64,000 nt of DNA from Gammaproteobacteria bacterium (lineage in GTDB: Bacteria > Pseudomonadota > Gammaproteobacteria > Pseudomonadales > Pseudohongiellaceae), in the NCBI GenBank assembly GCA_012960305.1, contig DUBM01000020.1, positions 310,001-374,000 of the forward strand, in the 5' to 3' direction. A program made the translations under genes and the position numbers. This document shows, piece by piece, positions 53,259-64,000 of this stretch (position 1 is its first letter; each line of letters begins with the position of its first letter). The notes beneath the pieces were generated by a model. It saw only the letters and a program-made list of their open reading frames with translations. It had not been told where the DNA came from and made no database searches.

Positions 53259-55553
53259 TTAGCTTTTTTCTTTGCTTAGTTCTTTCTTGAACTGGCTTTT
53301 CCGCCCTTTGATTTCCAATTCTATTTTGCCGTCTTTGACGGTGACAAATACTTCGCCGCCGTTATCAGCCAACTCGCCAAATAGTATGTCCTCAGCTAGT
53401 GCTTTTTTCAGCTTTTCCTGAATAAGCCTAGCCATTGGGCGCGCACCCATAGATTCGCTATAGCCGTGCTCTACAAGCCAATCCACCGCATCTTCATCGA
53501 CGTTGAGAAGAACTTTCTTTTCATCCAGTTGTACCTGCAGGTCAACCAGAAATTTGTCTATAACTGTGCGGATTGTTTCCGGTGTTAGAGAGCTAAATTG
53601 TATGACGCCATCAAGCCGGTTTCTAAATTCAGGTGTAAAAGCTTTTTTAATGATTTCCATACCATCAGTGGTGTGATCTTGCTCAGTAAAACCGATGGAC
53701 GATCGAGCCATTTCTTGGGCGCCAGCATTGGTGGTCATGATTAATATGACATTACGGAAATCGGCTTTACGACCATTATTATCCGTCAACGTTCCGTGGT
53801 CCATTACCTGTAACAACAGGTTGAATACATCCGGGTGTGCTTTCTCTATTTCATCTAACAGCAAGACACAGTGAGGACTTTTCGTTACTGCTTCAGTTAG
53901 TAGACCGCCCTGGTCAAAGCCAACATATCCAGGAGGCGCACCGATTAACCGCGAAACAGTATGGCGTTCCATATATTCAGACATATCAAACCTAAGTAAT
54001 TCAATGCCCATAATCTTAGCGAGCTGACGGCTGACTTCGGTTTTACCTACTCCGGTTGGGCCTGAGAACAAAAATGAGCCGATTGGTTTCTCGCTTTCGT
54101 TTAAGCCTGCTCGGGATAATTTAATAGCTGTGCTTAGGGAAGCAATCGCTGGATCTTGGCCGAATACAACCATCTGCAAATTTGGCTCAAGGTTCTTTAA
54201 CGAATCGATATCGGAGCTGGAAACATGTTTTGGTGGAATACGAGCCATGGCTGCAACAACACGCTCCATATCAGGGGCTTGGATAAGTTTCTTGCGCTTA
54301 CTTGCAGGTTGAAGTCGCTGAAATGCCCCCGCCTCATCTATGACGTCAATGGCTTTATCTGGCATATATCGATCATTAATGTATTTCCCAGCAAGCTCAG
54401 AAGCAGCTTTTAGGGCTTTATTGCTATAACGCAAATCATGATGCTCTTCGAAGCGAGACTTTAAGCCTTTCAAAATACGATAAGTTGTATCTACATCTGG
54501 TTCATCTACATCGATTTTTTGAAAGCGACGTGATAACGCGCGATCTTTTTCAAAAATACCCCGGTACTCCTGATACGTGGTAGATCCGATGCACCTCATA
54601 TTTCCCGAAGTTAGCGCTGGCTTCAATAAATTAGAGGCATCCATCACGCCACCTGAAGCTGCACCAGCGCCAATTATGGTGTGAATTTCATCGATGAAAA
54701 GAATTGCATTTTCATTTTTCTTGAGCTCGGCTAACAAAGCCTTAAAGCGTTTTTCAAAATCTCCACGATATTTAGTTCCCGCGAGTAATGCCCCTAAATC
54801 TAAAGAATAGATAACACTCTCAGCAAGGACTTCGGGGACTGTTTTTTCCACGATTAGTTTTGCCAATCCCTCTGCGACTGCAGTTTTACCAACCCCGGAC
54901 TCCCCAACTAACAGAGCATTATTTTTCCGCCGCCGAGATAGCACTTGAATAACTCGGGTAACTTCATCCTCTCTACCAATCAGTGGGTCAACGCGCCCTT
55001 GCTCGGCTTCGGTATTCAAGTTGGTGGCAAAGCTATCTAGAGGGTTTGAAGAAGAATCAGCAATACCCTCTTCCCCTTGCTGTGCCCCTGAAGATTCTGC
55101 CGGGTCATCATGCCCTGGGATTTTAGAAATACCGTGGGTCATAAAGTTAACAATATCGATACGCGCCGCATCTTGTTGTTTGAGAAAATGAACCGCCTGA
55201 CTTTCTTGTTCACTGAATATAGCGACTAAGACATTTGCCCCCGTAACTTCGCGTTTTCCCGAAGACTGAACATGAAATACGGCTCTTTGGAGAACTCGCT
55301 GAAAACCCATCGTCGGTTGAATTTCGAGAGACGACTCTGATTCAGGAATAAGTGGAGTTGTGGTGTCAACAAAATCGACTAACTCACTGCGCAGCTTGCT
55401 GAGATCGCAATCACAGGCGATCAAAACGTTAGATGCGACTTCATTATCAAGTAACGCAAGCAATAGATGCTCTACTGTCATGTATTCGTGGCGCTTCTTT
55501 TTTGCACCTTTAAATGCGTAATTTAATGTTGCTTCGAGATCTTTACTTAACAT
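53259..55553 (-). CDS. clpA: ATP-dependent Clp protease ATP-binding subunit ClpA
   Basis: The 764-aa unfoldase feeds substrates into ClpP. It has an N domain that binds ClpS (about 1-145), AAA+ 1 with [15 protein letters not shown] (near 218), AAA+ 2 with [15 protein letters not shown] (near 500), and an IGF loop (SSIGFTEQ near 620) for docking on ClpP. The acidic [15 protein letters not shown] linker precedes AAA+ 1. clpS is upstream on the same strand (163-bp gap). clpP itself is not in the window. Confidence 0.97.
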   Translation of the reverse strand: MLSKDLEATLNYAFKGAKKKRHEYMTVEHLLLALLDNEVASNVLIACDCDLSKLRSELVDFVDTTTPLIPESESSLEIQPTMGFQRVLQRAVFHVQSSGKREVTGANVLVAIFSEQESQAVHFLKQQDAARIDIVNFMTHGISKIPGHDDPAESSGAQQGEEGIADSSSNPLDSFATNLNTEAEQGRVDPLIGREDEVTRVIQVLSRRRKNNALLVGESGVGKTAVAEGLAKLIVEKTVPEVLAESVIYSLDLGALLAGTKYRGDFEKRFKALLAELKKNENAILFIDEIHTIIGAGAASGGVMDASNLLKPALTSGNMRCIGSTTYQEYRGIFEKDRALSRRFQKIDVDEPDVDTTYRILKGLKSRFEEHHDLRYSNKALKAASELAGKYINDRYMPDKAIDVIDEAGAFQRLQPASKRKKLIQAPDMERVVAAMARIPPKHVSSSDIDSLKNLEPNLQMVVFGQDPAIASLSTAIKLSRAGLNESEKPIGSFLFSGPTGVGKTEVSRQLAKIMGIELLRFDMSEYMERHTVSRLIGAPPGYVGFDQGGLLTEAVTKSPHCVLLLDEIEKAHPDVFNLLLQVMDHGTLTDNNGRKADFRNVILIMTTNAGAQEMARSSIGFTEQDHTTDGMEIIKKAFTPEFRNRLDGVIQFSSLTPETIRTVIDKFLVDLQVQLDEKKVLLNVDEDAVDWLVEHGYSESMGARPMARLIQEKLKKALAEDILFGELADNGGEVFVTVKDGKIELEIKGRKSQFKKELSKEKS

Positions 55554-55716
55554 AGCTAGTGAAATACTCGTCTTTAGTAATTGACTTTATCGAATGGCTT
55601 TCTATACCCATTTCGCCCTGCTGCTTAGCTTTCTGCGATTATTGTTCAACCAAGTCTGGAAGCCCTATTATTGCTTTATTGGTACGCCTCGGACCATTTT
55701 CAATCCTTAAGGCAAG

Positions 55717-56106
55717 CTACCTATCAACTTCAACAGAACACAATAATGGCTGCTCACATTCTCTCGAGTAATCATTTACCTGCGCTGCTTTAGTCTCGGC
55801 AACATCCTTACTATAGACTCCACAAACACCTTTGCCTTCCGTGTGAACTTTCAGCATGACTTGAGTGGCTTTCTCGACGTTCAAATTGAAAAAAGAGCGT
55901 AGCACATCAACAACAAAGTCCATTGGGGTGTAGTCATCATTTATTAAAACTACTTTGTAAAGTGGCGGCTGCTCCAGTTTGGGTTTGTCAGTGATAGTGG
56001 CATGACCAATATCATGGTTCGAGTCACTATCTTCACGAGAATTCCTAGGTTCTAGCGGCGATTTGCTTATCTCTAATTCTAGTAGATTTTTACTAGTAAT
56101 ACTCAT
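55717..56106 (-). CDS. clpS: ClpS adaptor protein
   Basis: The 129-aa adaptor binds N-degron substrates and delivers them to ClpA. It has [20 protein letters not shown] (20 residues, near 49-68; the Asp pair and Met line the binding pocket), [20 protein letters not shown] near 89-108, and a longer than usual acidic, Ser-rich N-terminal tail (about 1-45). The transcript reads on into clpA. It is divergent from cspD. Confidence 0.95.
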   Translation of the reverse strand: MSITSKNLLELEISKSPLEPRNSREDSDSNHDIGHATITDKPKLEQPPLYKVVLINDDYTPMDFVVDVLRSFFNLNVEKATQVMLKVHTEGKGVCGVYSKDVAETKAAQVNDYSRECEQPLLCSVEVDR

Positions 56107-56247
56107 AACAAGAATGTCTAAAAAGAGGTCTTAATTAACGCGGTTGGATCCAAATATCGCTGCCGATTATACCTTTAATTGGGGCATAACGCTTAAATAT
56201 CAAGGTGTGATTAAGGATCAAATGAACAGTATGACCGCCAAAGAGCT

Positions 56248-56276
56248 TTGACTTTTAAATACTTATCGTGTATGCA
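56248..56276 (+). promoter_or_regulatory. Possible sigma-70 promoter of cspD
   Basis: TTGACT (56248-56253), 17 bp, TATGCA (56271-56276). The start would be near 56283, leaving a leader of about 75 nt before ATG 56358, which is compatible with cold-shock-type genes. The -10 match is only partial. Confidence 0.4.
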
Positions 56277-56357
56277 TTATCATTGATACATAATTAAAAA
56301 TAAATCTTTACAAAGAATAATAATTAAGAATGATGATAAGAAGCACGGAGTATTCCA

Positions 56358-56699
56358 ATGAGTACCGGGCAAGTTAAGTGGTTTAATAATGCAAAAGGCT
56401 TCGGTTTTATCCTCCCTGATGGTGGTGGAGGCGATTTGTTCGCCCATTACTCTGCAATCGGTATGGATGGGTACAAGACTTTAAAAGCCGGGCAAATTGT
56501 CACGTTTGATAAAATTGAAGGCCCAAAAGGGTTGCACGCTGCAAATATTAAGGCAGCCGATGACTCAGAGACATCAGTAGGCGAAGCTGTTGAAAACAGT
56601 GCCAACGAAGCGGCCTCAGCCGAAGAAGCAGTAATAGCCTCTGCTGCGACTATTGAAGCGCCAGCTGAGGAACCGGCAGTAGACTACGAACAATCTTAG
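56358..56699 (+). CDS. cspD: Cold-shock domain protein, CspD-like, with acidic tail
   Basis: The first ~68 residues are a cold-shock domain with GQVKWFNNAKGFGFI (RNP1) and DLFAHYSAI (RNP2), which binds single-stranded nucleic acid. The following ~45 residues are Ala/Glu-rich (EEAVIASAATIEAPAEEP) and are not part of the normal fold; E. coli CspD is 74 aa. It is divergent from clpS, as in E. coli and Pseudomonas, which supports the CspD name. CspD in E. coli inhibits replication; whether this one does is unknown. Confidence 0.85.
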   Translation: MSTGQVKWFNNAKGFGFILPDGGGGDLFAHYSAIGMDGYKTLKAGQIVTFDKIEGPKGLHAANIKAADDSETSVGEAVENSANEAASAEEAVIASAATIEAPAEEPAVDYEQS

Positions 56700-56843
56700 A
56701 ATTTCTCCGGCTGACCATTAAATGGCCATGCTGAGACGGTTTAGCGGAAACAGATGCTTAACGCCCAATGCTATGCTTTCTATTCAAAGCTCGTTCATTG
56801 AGAGACAATTGCGTTCGTCTTGCTAAAGCCAATATGCCTTCCG

Positions 56844-57383
56844 ATGCCCAAAATATTGCTATTCAACAAACCCTTTGGTGTGCTCTCTCAGTTTACCTCT
56901 GCCGATGGTCAGCCCACGTTGGCGAATTTTATTTCCGATAAAGGATTTTATGCTGCTGGTCGTCTAGACAAAGACTCCGAAGGCCTTATGCTGCTCACTG
57001 ACGATGGCAAGTTGCAGCAGAAAATTTCTGAACCAAAATTTAAAACCGCAAAAATTTATCACGTACAAGTTGAAGGCGAAATTGATCAGCTGGCAATCAA
57101 TAAGCTCACCACCGGTATCATGTTAAAAGATGGCTTGAGCTTACCAGCCCTCGCTACAGCAATCATTGAACCTGAAATCTGGAAAAGAGACCCTCCTATT
57201 CGAAAGCGAGAACATATACCAACTAGCTGGCTTGAAATTTTCATTACCGAGGGCAGGAACCGTCAGGTAAGGCGGATGACGGCAGCTGTTGGATTTCCAA
57301 CACTGCGCTTGGTTAGGATACAAGTTGGGGAGTTTAAGCTGGGTGATTTACAGCCGGGCGAGTCGCTATTGACACAAACTTAA
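56844..57383 (+). CDS. rluE: 23S rRNA pseudouridine synthase RluE
   Basis: I start at ATG 56844 (179 aa, MPKILLFNKPFGVLSQF); a TTG at 56820 would add 8 residues. It lacks the S4 domain and has the RsuA/RluE catalytic motif AAGRLDKDSEGLMLLTDDG (near 40-58, Asp nucleophile) and EGRNRQVRRMTAAVGFPTLRLVR (near 133-155). RluE modifies U2457 of 23S rRNA. In E. coli it stands between icd and nudJ; here icd is absent. It overlaps moaE (opposite strand) by 4 bp. Confidence 0.9.
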   Translation: MPKILLFNKPFGVLSQFTSADGQPTLANFISDKGFYAAGRLDKDSEGLMLLTDDGKLQQKISEPKFKTAKIYHVQVEGEIDQLAINKLTTGIMLKDGLSLPALATAIIEPEIWKRDPPIRKREHIPTSWLEIFITEGRNRQVRRMTAAVGFPTLRLVRIQVGEFKLGDLQPGESLLTQT

Positions 57384-57853
57384 GTAGAGGCTGCGTCCCA
57401 TTTCGACAAGGCAGCCTTGTCCGACTCAGTGCTTTCTACCCAGACGGCCGACTTACCGACACCCTGCTTTTTCCAAAATGGTGCTTTATTCTTTAAATAA
57501 TCCATGATGAATTGAGCTGCATCAAAGGCATCCTGTCGATGCTCACTAGCTGTCCCCACAAAAACAATCTGATCGCCAGGATAGAGATGCCCAATTCTAT
57601 GCACTAGCCTGGTAGCGAGAAGCGACCACCTTTTGTTTGCCTGATCCACAATATCCTGAAGATTTTTTTCGGTCATTCCAGGGTAGTGCTCTAGATGAAG
57701 GAAGCTTATCTTTGAATCACCGACATGAGATCGATCATAAATCTCTCTAACTAAGCCAGTAAAAGTTACAATAGCGCCGGCATCAACAGCTGTTTTACGC
57801 AAGAGACTGTATTCAGCTCCTAGTTCAAAGTCTTGTTCTTGAATACTAATCAT
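57380..57853 (-). CDS. moaE: Molybdopterin synthase catalytic subunit
   Basis: The 157-aa subunit makes molybdopterin from cyclic pyranopterin monophosphate with MoaD. It has AGAIVTFTGLVRE (near 26), LEHYPGMTEK (near 52), RLVHRIGHLYPGDQIVFVGTASEHRQDAFDA (about 82-110) and the catalytic lysine region KNKAPFWKKQ near 120. It is the last of moaC-moaD-moaE, 2 bp from moaD. Confidence 0.96.
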   Translation of the reverse strand: MISIQEQDFELGAEYSLLRKTAVDAGAIVTFTGLVREIYDRSHVGDSKISFLHLEHYPGMTEKNLQDIVDQANKRWSLLATRLVHRIGHLYPGDQIVFVGTASEHRQDAFDAAQFIMDYLKNKAPFWKKQGVGKSAVWVESTESDKAALSKWDAAST

Positions 57854-57855
57854 TC

Positions 57856-58110
57856 TCAGCCACCGGTCATTGGAGGGAAAAAAGCAACTTCGTCATCCTC
57901 TTGGAGAGTACTTTCATAATTCGCCACAATTTGATTAACCGCCACTAAAACAGCACGCTCAGAATTAAATATGCTCGCCGCTTCAGGTGAGAGCGTAACC
58001 AAGTAATCGATTAAGTCAGCAACTGTAGAAACGGTTTCAGGAAGCTCCATACTGTCCTCCTGTTTGTTTAGTGCTTCTCGAATGCTGGCGAAGTAATAAA
58101 TATTTATCAT
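57856..58110 (-). CDS. moaD: Molybdopterin synthase sulfur-carrier subunit
   Basis: I start at ATG 58110 (84 aa, MINIYYFASIREAL); a frame extends further upstream through moaC and is not used. The ubiquitin-like protein ends in PPMTGG, whose terminal glycine is thiocarboxylated by MoeB. It gives sulfur to MoaE for molybdopterin. It is 10 bp behind moaC and 2 bp before moaE. Confidence 0.95.
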   Translation of the reverse strand: MINIYYFASIREALNKQEDSMELPETVSTVADLIDYLVTLSPEAASIFNSERAVLVAVNQIVANYESTLQEDDEVAFFPPMTGG

Positions 58111-58120
58111 GCTGATAACC

Positions 58121-58597
58121 CTATGCCCGGCGGTAATCGCCGCTCTTCCCACCTGACTTTTCTTGGAGGCAGATACTACTAATAACCATATCTTTATCCA
58201 CAGCTTTGCACATGTCATAAACCGTAAGACCTGCAACTGAAACTGCAGTGAGTGCTTCCATTTCAATTCCAGTAGGGCCGTTAACTTTGCAAGTCGCGGT
58301 AATTTCTACACAGCAGGCTGCGGCATTAAGGCTCAGGCTAACATCCACCGAAGTTAGCATTAGGGGGTGACAGAGTGGGATCAGTTGAGAACAGGATTTT
58401 GCCGCCAGAATTCCGGCAATACGCGCTACCGCGAGAACATCCCCTTTTTCGTGTCCGCCCGCGGCAATCAATTGCAATGTTGTGGCAGCCATTTTAATTG
58501 TGCCAGTAGCAACAGCGACCCGTTGGGTCAGAGGTTTATTTCCGACGTCAACCATTCTTGCATTTCCTTCATCATCCAGGTGACTAAGTTTACTCAT
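58121..58597 (-). CDS. moaC: Cyclic pyranopterin monophosphate synthase MoaC
   Basis: The 158-aa enzyme forms cPMP with MoaA. It has MVDVGNKP (15-22), [16 protein letters not shown] near 66-81, [23 protein letters not shown] near 110-132 and KSGGKSGDY at the end (catalytic lysines). It heads moaCDE; moaA is not in the window. GAGCAATG-type sequence precedes the start, and no molybdenum-cofactor riboswitch is apparent in the 216-bp upstream gap. Confidence 0.96.
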   Translation of the reverse strand: MSKLSHLDDEGNARMVDVGNKPLTQRVAVATGTIKMAATTLQLIAAGGHEKGDVLAVARIAGILAAKSCSQLIPLCHPLMLTSVDVSLSLNAAACCVEITATCKVNGPTGIEMEALTAVSVAGLTVYDMCKAVDKDMVISSICLQEKSGGKSGDYRRA

Positions 58598-58813
58598 TGC
58601 TCTTCAATTTCCTAAAGTTAAGGCATTATCCATGTTTCGTAACTTAAGCTAAAGCCAAGTTTTGGTTCTTCTGAGGTGACGATTTAACATGGAATCATAT
58701 AACATTGATTGCTGGAGCTTTACGGATCAAGCCGAAAGCTAAAAAAAGCTTCGAGAACAACTTGTTAACTTGATGATCCAGGGCTTCGCTAAAGTGAACA
58801 TTGGAATTTTCAG

Positions 58814-59272
58814 ATGGATCTAAAAAATAGTAGTGCTCTCCCCCACATCACAGTCGCCACAGTTGTGGAAAAGGCATCCAAGTTTCTCCTCGTGAGGGAG
58901 AAAGCCAATGGGCAGATAGTTTATAATCAACCGGCTGGGCATTTGAAGTGCGGTGAGAGTTTAACGACAGCAGCACTGCGTGAAACCTTTGAAGAAACGA
59001 CATGGCGAATAAAAATAACTTCCTTGCTCGGCATCTACAATTACCTATCTGCAGCTAATGGCGTAACATATGTTCGCCATTGCTTTATCGCAGAACCAAT
59101 CTGGCAAGAGCCCGAAGCAAAGCTCGACTCTGATATCCTCGATGCCGTTTGGTTGTCCATCGACGAGATTATACAAAAAACAGCTGAACTGCGAAGTCCG
59201 CTCGTGCTTACCGTACTCAAAGACTATGTCGCAGGCAACTCTTACCCCCTTTCAGTTATTCGCGACTCATAA
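58814..59272 (+). CDS. nudJ: Nudix hydrolase NudJ
   Basis: The 152-aa protein has the Nudix box in [20 protein letters not shown] (42-61), with the final glycine replaced by Thr. E. coli NudJ acts on thiamine and nucleotide pyrophosphates. The start at ATG 58814 lacks a strong ribosome site. mnmA starts 4 bp after its stop, the usual neighbour, which supports NudJ over other Nudix members. Confidence 0.9.
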   Translation: MDLKNSSALPHITVATVVEKASKFLLVREKANGQIVYNQPAGHLKCGESLTTAALRETFEETTWRIKITSLLGIYNYLSAANGVTYVRHCFIAEPIWQEPEAKLDSDILDAVWLSIDEIIQKTAELRSPLVLTVLKDYVAGNSYPLSVIRDS

Positions 59273-59276
59273 AAAA

Positions 59277-60392
59277 ATGTCTAAGCAATCAACTTCCGAC
59301 CAAATAACTTCTCAGCGAGTAATAGTAGGCATGTCCGGTGGAGTTGACTCGTCGGTTGCGGCCCACTTGTTGCAGCAGCAAGGTTATGCGGTAGAAGGCC
59401 TTTTCATGAAGAATTGGGAAGAAGATGATGGTACAGAGTATTGCACAGCGAAAGAGGATCTTTCGGATGCTCAGTCAGTCTGTGATGTACTCGGGATTCA
59501 CTTACATACCGCAAATTTTTCTGCAGAATACTGGGACAATGTGTTTGAGCATTTTATCCGCGAGTACAAAGCTGGGCGGACTCCCAATCCCGATGTACTT
59601 TGCAATAGGGAAATTAAATTCAAAGCATTTCTAGAGTATGCCCAGGATTTAGGTGCCAACTATATAGCAACAGGGCATTATGTTAGGCGGGAGGATACCT
59701 CGGCCGGCGTTAATCTTTTGAAAGGTATAGATGGCAATAAGGACCAAAGCTACTTTTTGTGTGAAGTCAGTGAAGACTGCATTCGTAACAGTCTATTTCC
59801 ATTAGGAGATTTAATGAAGACGGATGTTAGGAAAATAGCTAGCCAATTAGGATTACGAACCCACGATAAGAAAGACAGCACCGGCATCTGTTTTATCGGA
59901 GAGCGCAAATTTAAAGATTTTCTAGAGGCATATTTACCTGCTCAGCCCGGGAACATCGAAACCACGGAGGGCGATTTATTAGGCCGGCATGCAGGCCTTA
60001 TGTACTACACCTACGGCCAACGGCAAGGTCTGGGAATTGGTGGCGTTAAAGATCGTCTCGATAAACCTTGGTATGTCGTAGAAAAAGATCTTGAGAAAAA
60101 CATTTTAATTGTCGGGCAAGGTAATGAAAATACTGACTTATATTCTCAAGTACTCTTGGCTAGCGCCCCTACTTGGATAAACTCATCAGCGCCTGAGTTG
60201 TCTTTATGCTGTACAGCAAAGATCCGCTATCGACAAGTTGATCAGAAGTGCCGCGTAGAAAAGGCACAAAATGGCAGTGTGCAAGTAAACTTCGAGCAAC
60301 CTCAACGAGCAGTCACACCAGGGCAGTATGTAGTTTTCTATGATGCAGATCATTGCCTCGGAGGTGCCATCATTGACAGTTATCTCGCCTAA
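59277..60392 (+). CDS. mnmA: tRNA-specific 2-thiouridylase MnmA
   Basis: I start at ATG 59277 (371 aa), 4 bp after nudJ; a frame open upstream (from 59070) runs through nudJ and is not used. It has the P-loop [12 protein letters not shown] (18-29), the catalytic cysteines in [11 protein letters not shown] (near 107) and [11 protein letters not shown] (near 203), and [19 protein letters not shown] near 257. It thiolates U34 of tRNA-Lys, Glu and Gln with sulfur from TusE (this window). Confidence 0.97.
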   Translation: MSKQSTSDQITSQRVIVGMSGGVDSSVAAHLLQQQGYAVEGLFMKNWEEDDGTEYCTAKEDLSDAQSVCDVLGIHLHTANFSAEYWDNVFEHFIREYKAGRTPNPDVLCNREIKFKAFLEYAQDLGANYIATGHYVRREDTSAGVNLLKGIDGNKDQSYFLCEVSEDCIRNSLFPLGDLMKTDVRKIASQLGLRTHDKKDSTGICFIGERKFKDFLEAYLPAQPGNIETTEGDLLGRHAGLMYYTYGQRQGLGIGGVKDRLDKPWYVVEKDLEKNILIVGQGNENTDLYSQVLLASAPTWINSSAPELSLCCTAKIRYRQVDQKCRVEKAQNGSVQVNFEQPQRAVTPGQYVVFYDADHCLGGAIIDSYLA

Positions 60393-61062
60393 ATACAGCC
60401 AATGGGAATACCAAAATCTTGCAATGGCAGGAATTGCGCAGTGCGCTTACCTAGTAAACAGCCTCGCCAATGGGGGTGGTGCGTCCGAATATAATTTAGC
60501 TGCAAGCATTAACCCTCTACTAGCGCTCAACCCCCGCAGTGTCGAAGACGTCTATTCAAGCGCCGCCAACCTTGGTTTAGGTCTAAGAACTCTACAGAAC
60601 ATATTTAGCAATGAAAAAGTGCGAGAGAATACAGAGGTGATTCGCTATACCTTGGGAATTATGCATCTGCGAGGCAAACTGATCAGTAACAAGAGGGCAC
60701 AAGGAATACTTAGAGAAAAACTGCAAGTAATCGCACCGCTTGATACGCTCGCTGCCTTAAATTCCTCTGACGAAAATGAAGCTGAGCGGAAATTAGCTGC
60801 AGAACAAATATATGAGCAGCTCGCCGACTTGTATCAGGATACAATTAGCACTCTCTCTTACCGAATTCAGGTTCAGGGGAAGATAGATAATTTAAAGGAC
60901 AAGGACATCGCCAATAGAATTCGAGCGCTTTTGCTTGCAGGAATTCGATCTGCGGTTCTTTGGCACCAGCTTGGAGGTAGACGCTGGCATTTAGTTTTTT
61001 ATCGCAAACGCATTTTACTATCAGTTGGAAATATCAGGCGGAAGTTAATTTCGTGGGTTTAG
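60373..61062 (+). CDS. hflD: High-frequency lysogenisation protein HflD homolog
   Basis: I start at TTG 60373 (229 aa), which has a perfect GGAGG (60360-60364) 8 bp upstream and overlaps the mnmA end by 20 bp. The protein is the all-helical HflD/YcfC family: [18 protein letters not shown] near 15-32, [12 protein letters not shown] near 95, and [25 protein letters not shown] near 195-219. In E. coli it lies between mnmA and purB, as here, and modulates lambda CII. Its normal role is unclear. Confidence 0.93.
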   Translation: MTVISPKYSQWEYQNLAMAGIAQCAYLVNSLANGGGASEYNLAASINPLLALNPRSVEDVYSSAANLGLGLRTLQNIFSNEKVRENTEVIRYTLGIMHLRGKLISNKRAQGILREKLQVIAPLDTLAALNSSDENEAERKLAAEQIYEQLADLYQDTISTLSYRIQVQGKIDNLKDKDIANRIRALLLAGIRSAVLWHQLGGRRWHLVFYRKRILLSVGNIRRKLISWV

Positions 61063-63608
<2,546 letters not shown>

Positions 63609-63661
63609 GATTAGTCGCCACATTCTTTAATCACAACAATTCTTGACCTTGACAAGAAAGT

Positions 63662-64000
63662 TTATAGATCCCGCTCGCTGGCATTTGCGAATTCCCGCAT
63701 AAGATCACTATAACTATGTACAGCTGGAAATTGCGGAAACTCGGCGATGACATTTTCGGGAGCTTTGAAAAGGATCCCCGCATCGGCCTCAGAAAGCATT
63801 GTGGTGTCGTTGTAGGAATCACCTGCAGCTATAACACGATAGTTGAGGCCATGAAATGCTTCCACTGATTGCCGTTTCGGGTCCACTTGACGCAATTTGT
63901 AATCGACGATCTTACCCTGTTCGTCCGCTATTAGACGGTGACAAAACAATGTTGGAAATCCGAGCTGTCTCATCAGTGGGTGAGAGAATTCATAAAACGT
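63662..64000 (-). CDS. thrH: ThrH-type phosphoserine phosphatase/homoserine kinase, C-terminal part
   Basis: 113 codons are present; the gene starts beyond the window. The HAD-type sequence TFYEFSHPLMRQLGFPTLFCH, shortened here, and IVDYKLRQVDPKRQSVEAF, then AAGDSYNDTTMLSEADAGILFKAPENVIAEFPQFPAVHSY, match Pseudomonas ThrH: GDSYNDTTML is HAD motif IV, with the Asp residues that bind magnesium. ThrH is a phosphoserine phosphatase that can also pass phosphate to homoserine. The nucleophile Asp (motif I) would lie outside the window. It is convergent with roxA. Confidence 0.92.
   Translation of the reverse strand, partial: TFYEFSHPLMRQLGFPTLFCHRLIADEQGKIVDYKLRQVDPKRQSVEAFHGLNYRVIAAGDSYNDTTMLSEADAGILFKAPENVIAEFPQFPAVHSYSDLMREFANASERDL

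Noticed and set aside
55559-55771. 70-aa open frame between clpA and clpS on the plus strand.
   Set aside because: It overlaps the clpS 3' end, has no ribosome site and no family resemblance.
56261-56290. Fur-box-like TATCATTGATA before cspD.
   Set aside because: Matches only part of the 19-bp Fur consensus and lies in an AT-rich promoter region where such words are expected by chance.
63641-63659. Hairpin TTCTTG/CAAGAA between roxA and thrH as a terminator.
   Set aside because: The stem is only 6 bp, AT-rich, and has no T-tract on either side.

Overview
The window is ordinary chromosome of a gammaproteobacterium, probably a marine lineage near the Pseudomonadales/Cellvibrionales (OM182/Pseudohongiella-like). 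That placement is an inference from gene order and protein families, since no 16S is present. The block from yccA to roxA (41.5-63.6 kb) keeps an order I recall from Pseudomonas: yccA, tusDCBE, cysG, serS, crcB, lolA, ftsK, trxB, aat, bpt, infA, clpA, clpS, cspD, nudJ, mnmA, hflD, purB. DNA is moderately AT-rich, and TTG starts are fairly common (plsX, fabF, gorA, modE, modA, hflD, roxA).

Layout. 0-1.2 kb: end of sucC and all of sucD. 1.6-6.8 kb: a six-gene energy-transduction operon (DUF3450 protein, long TtpC-like ExbB, short ExbB, ExbD, TonB, TPR protein) closed by a clear terminator. 6.9-10.6 kb: htpG and argS. 10.9-20.1 kb: rluC, then a lipid/envelope/replication series (yceD, rpmF, plsX, fabD, fabG, acpP, fabF, mltG, tmk, holB) that lacks fabH. 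20.1-24.6 kb: an AlkB-like demethylase in one operon with an L-2-hydroxyglutarate oxidase-like enzyme, then glutathione reductase and a GST-like protein around a long perfect hairpin. 25.1-28.5 kb: molybdate regulator modE facing modABC, with a textbook ModE operator before modA. 28.7-32.4 kb: a lone tyrosine recombinase and the Prc protease. 32.4-41.3 kb: an accessory stretch of exported proteins (NTF2-like, DUF5916 barrel, P460-like cytochrome, RidA lipoprotein, exported M24 peptidase, DUF6152 protein, an unknown, an SGNH-like protein) with abrupt base-composition changes, ending at tRNA-Ser(UGA). 41.5-64 kb: the conserved housekeeping block, with moaCDE placed between rluE and nudJ, ending in partial thrH.

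How the genes fit together. The 50.4-56.7 kb part holds an almost complete bacterial N-degron pathway: two aminoacyl-protein transferases (aat, bpt), adaptor ClpS and unfoldase ClpA. modABC/modE and moaCDE serve molybdate uptake and molybdopterin synthesis. tusDCBE and mnmA form the 2-thiouridine branch of tRNA modification. crcB, lolA, ftsK and mltG serve the envelope. Among things worth a second look are the alkB/L-2-hydroxyglutarate oxidase operon, the TtpC-type TonB operon, the 26-bp perfect hairpin at 23.5 kb, a nearly leaderless yceD promoter, and the 36-41 kb exported-protein patch. I did not find an obviously new defence or mobile system.
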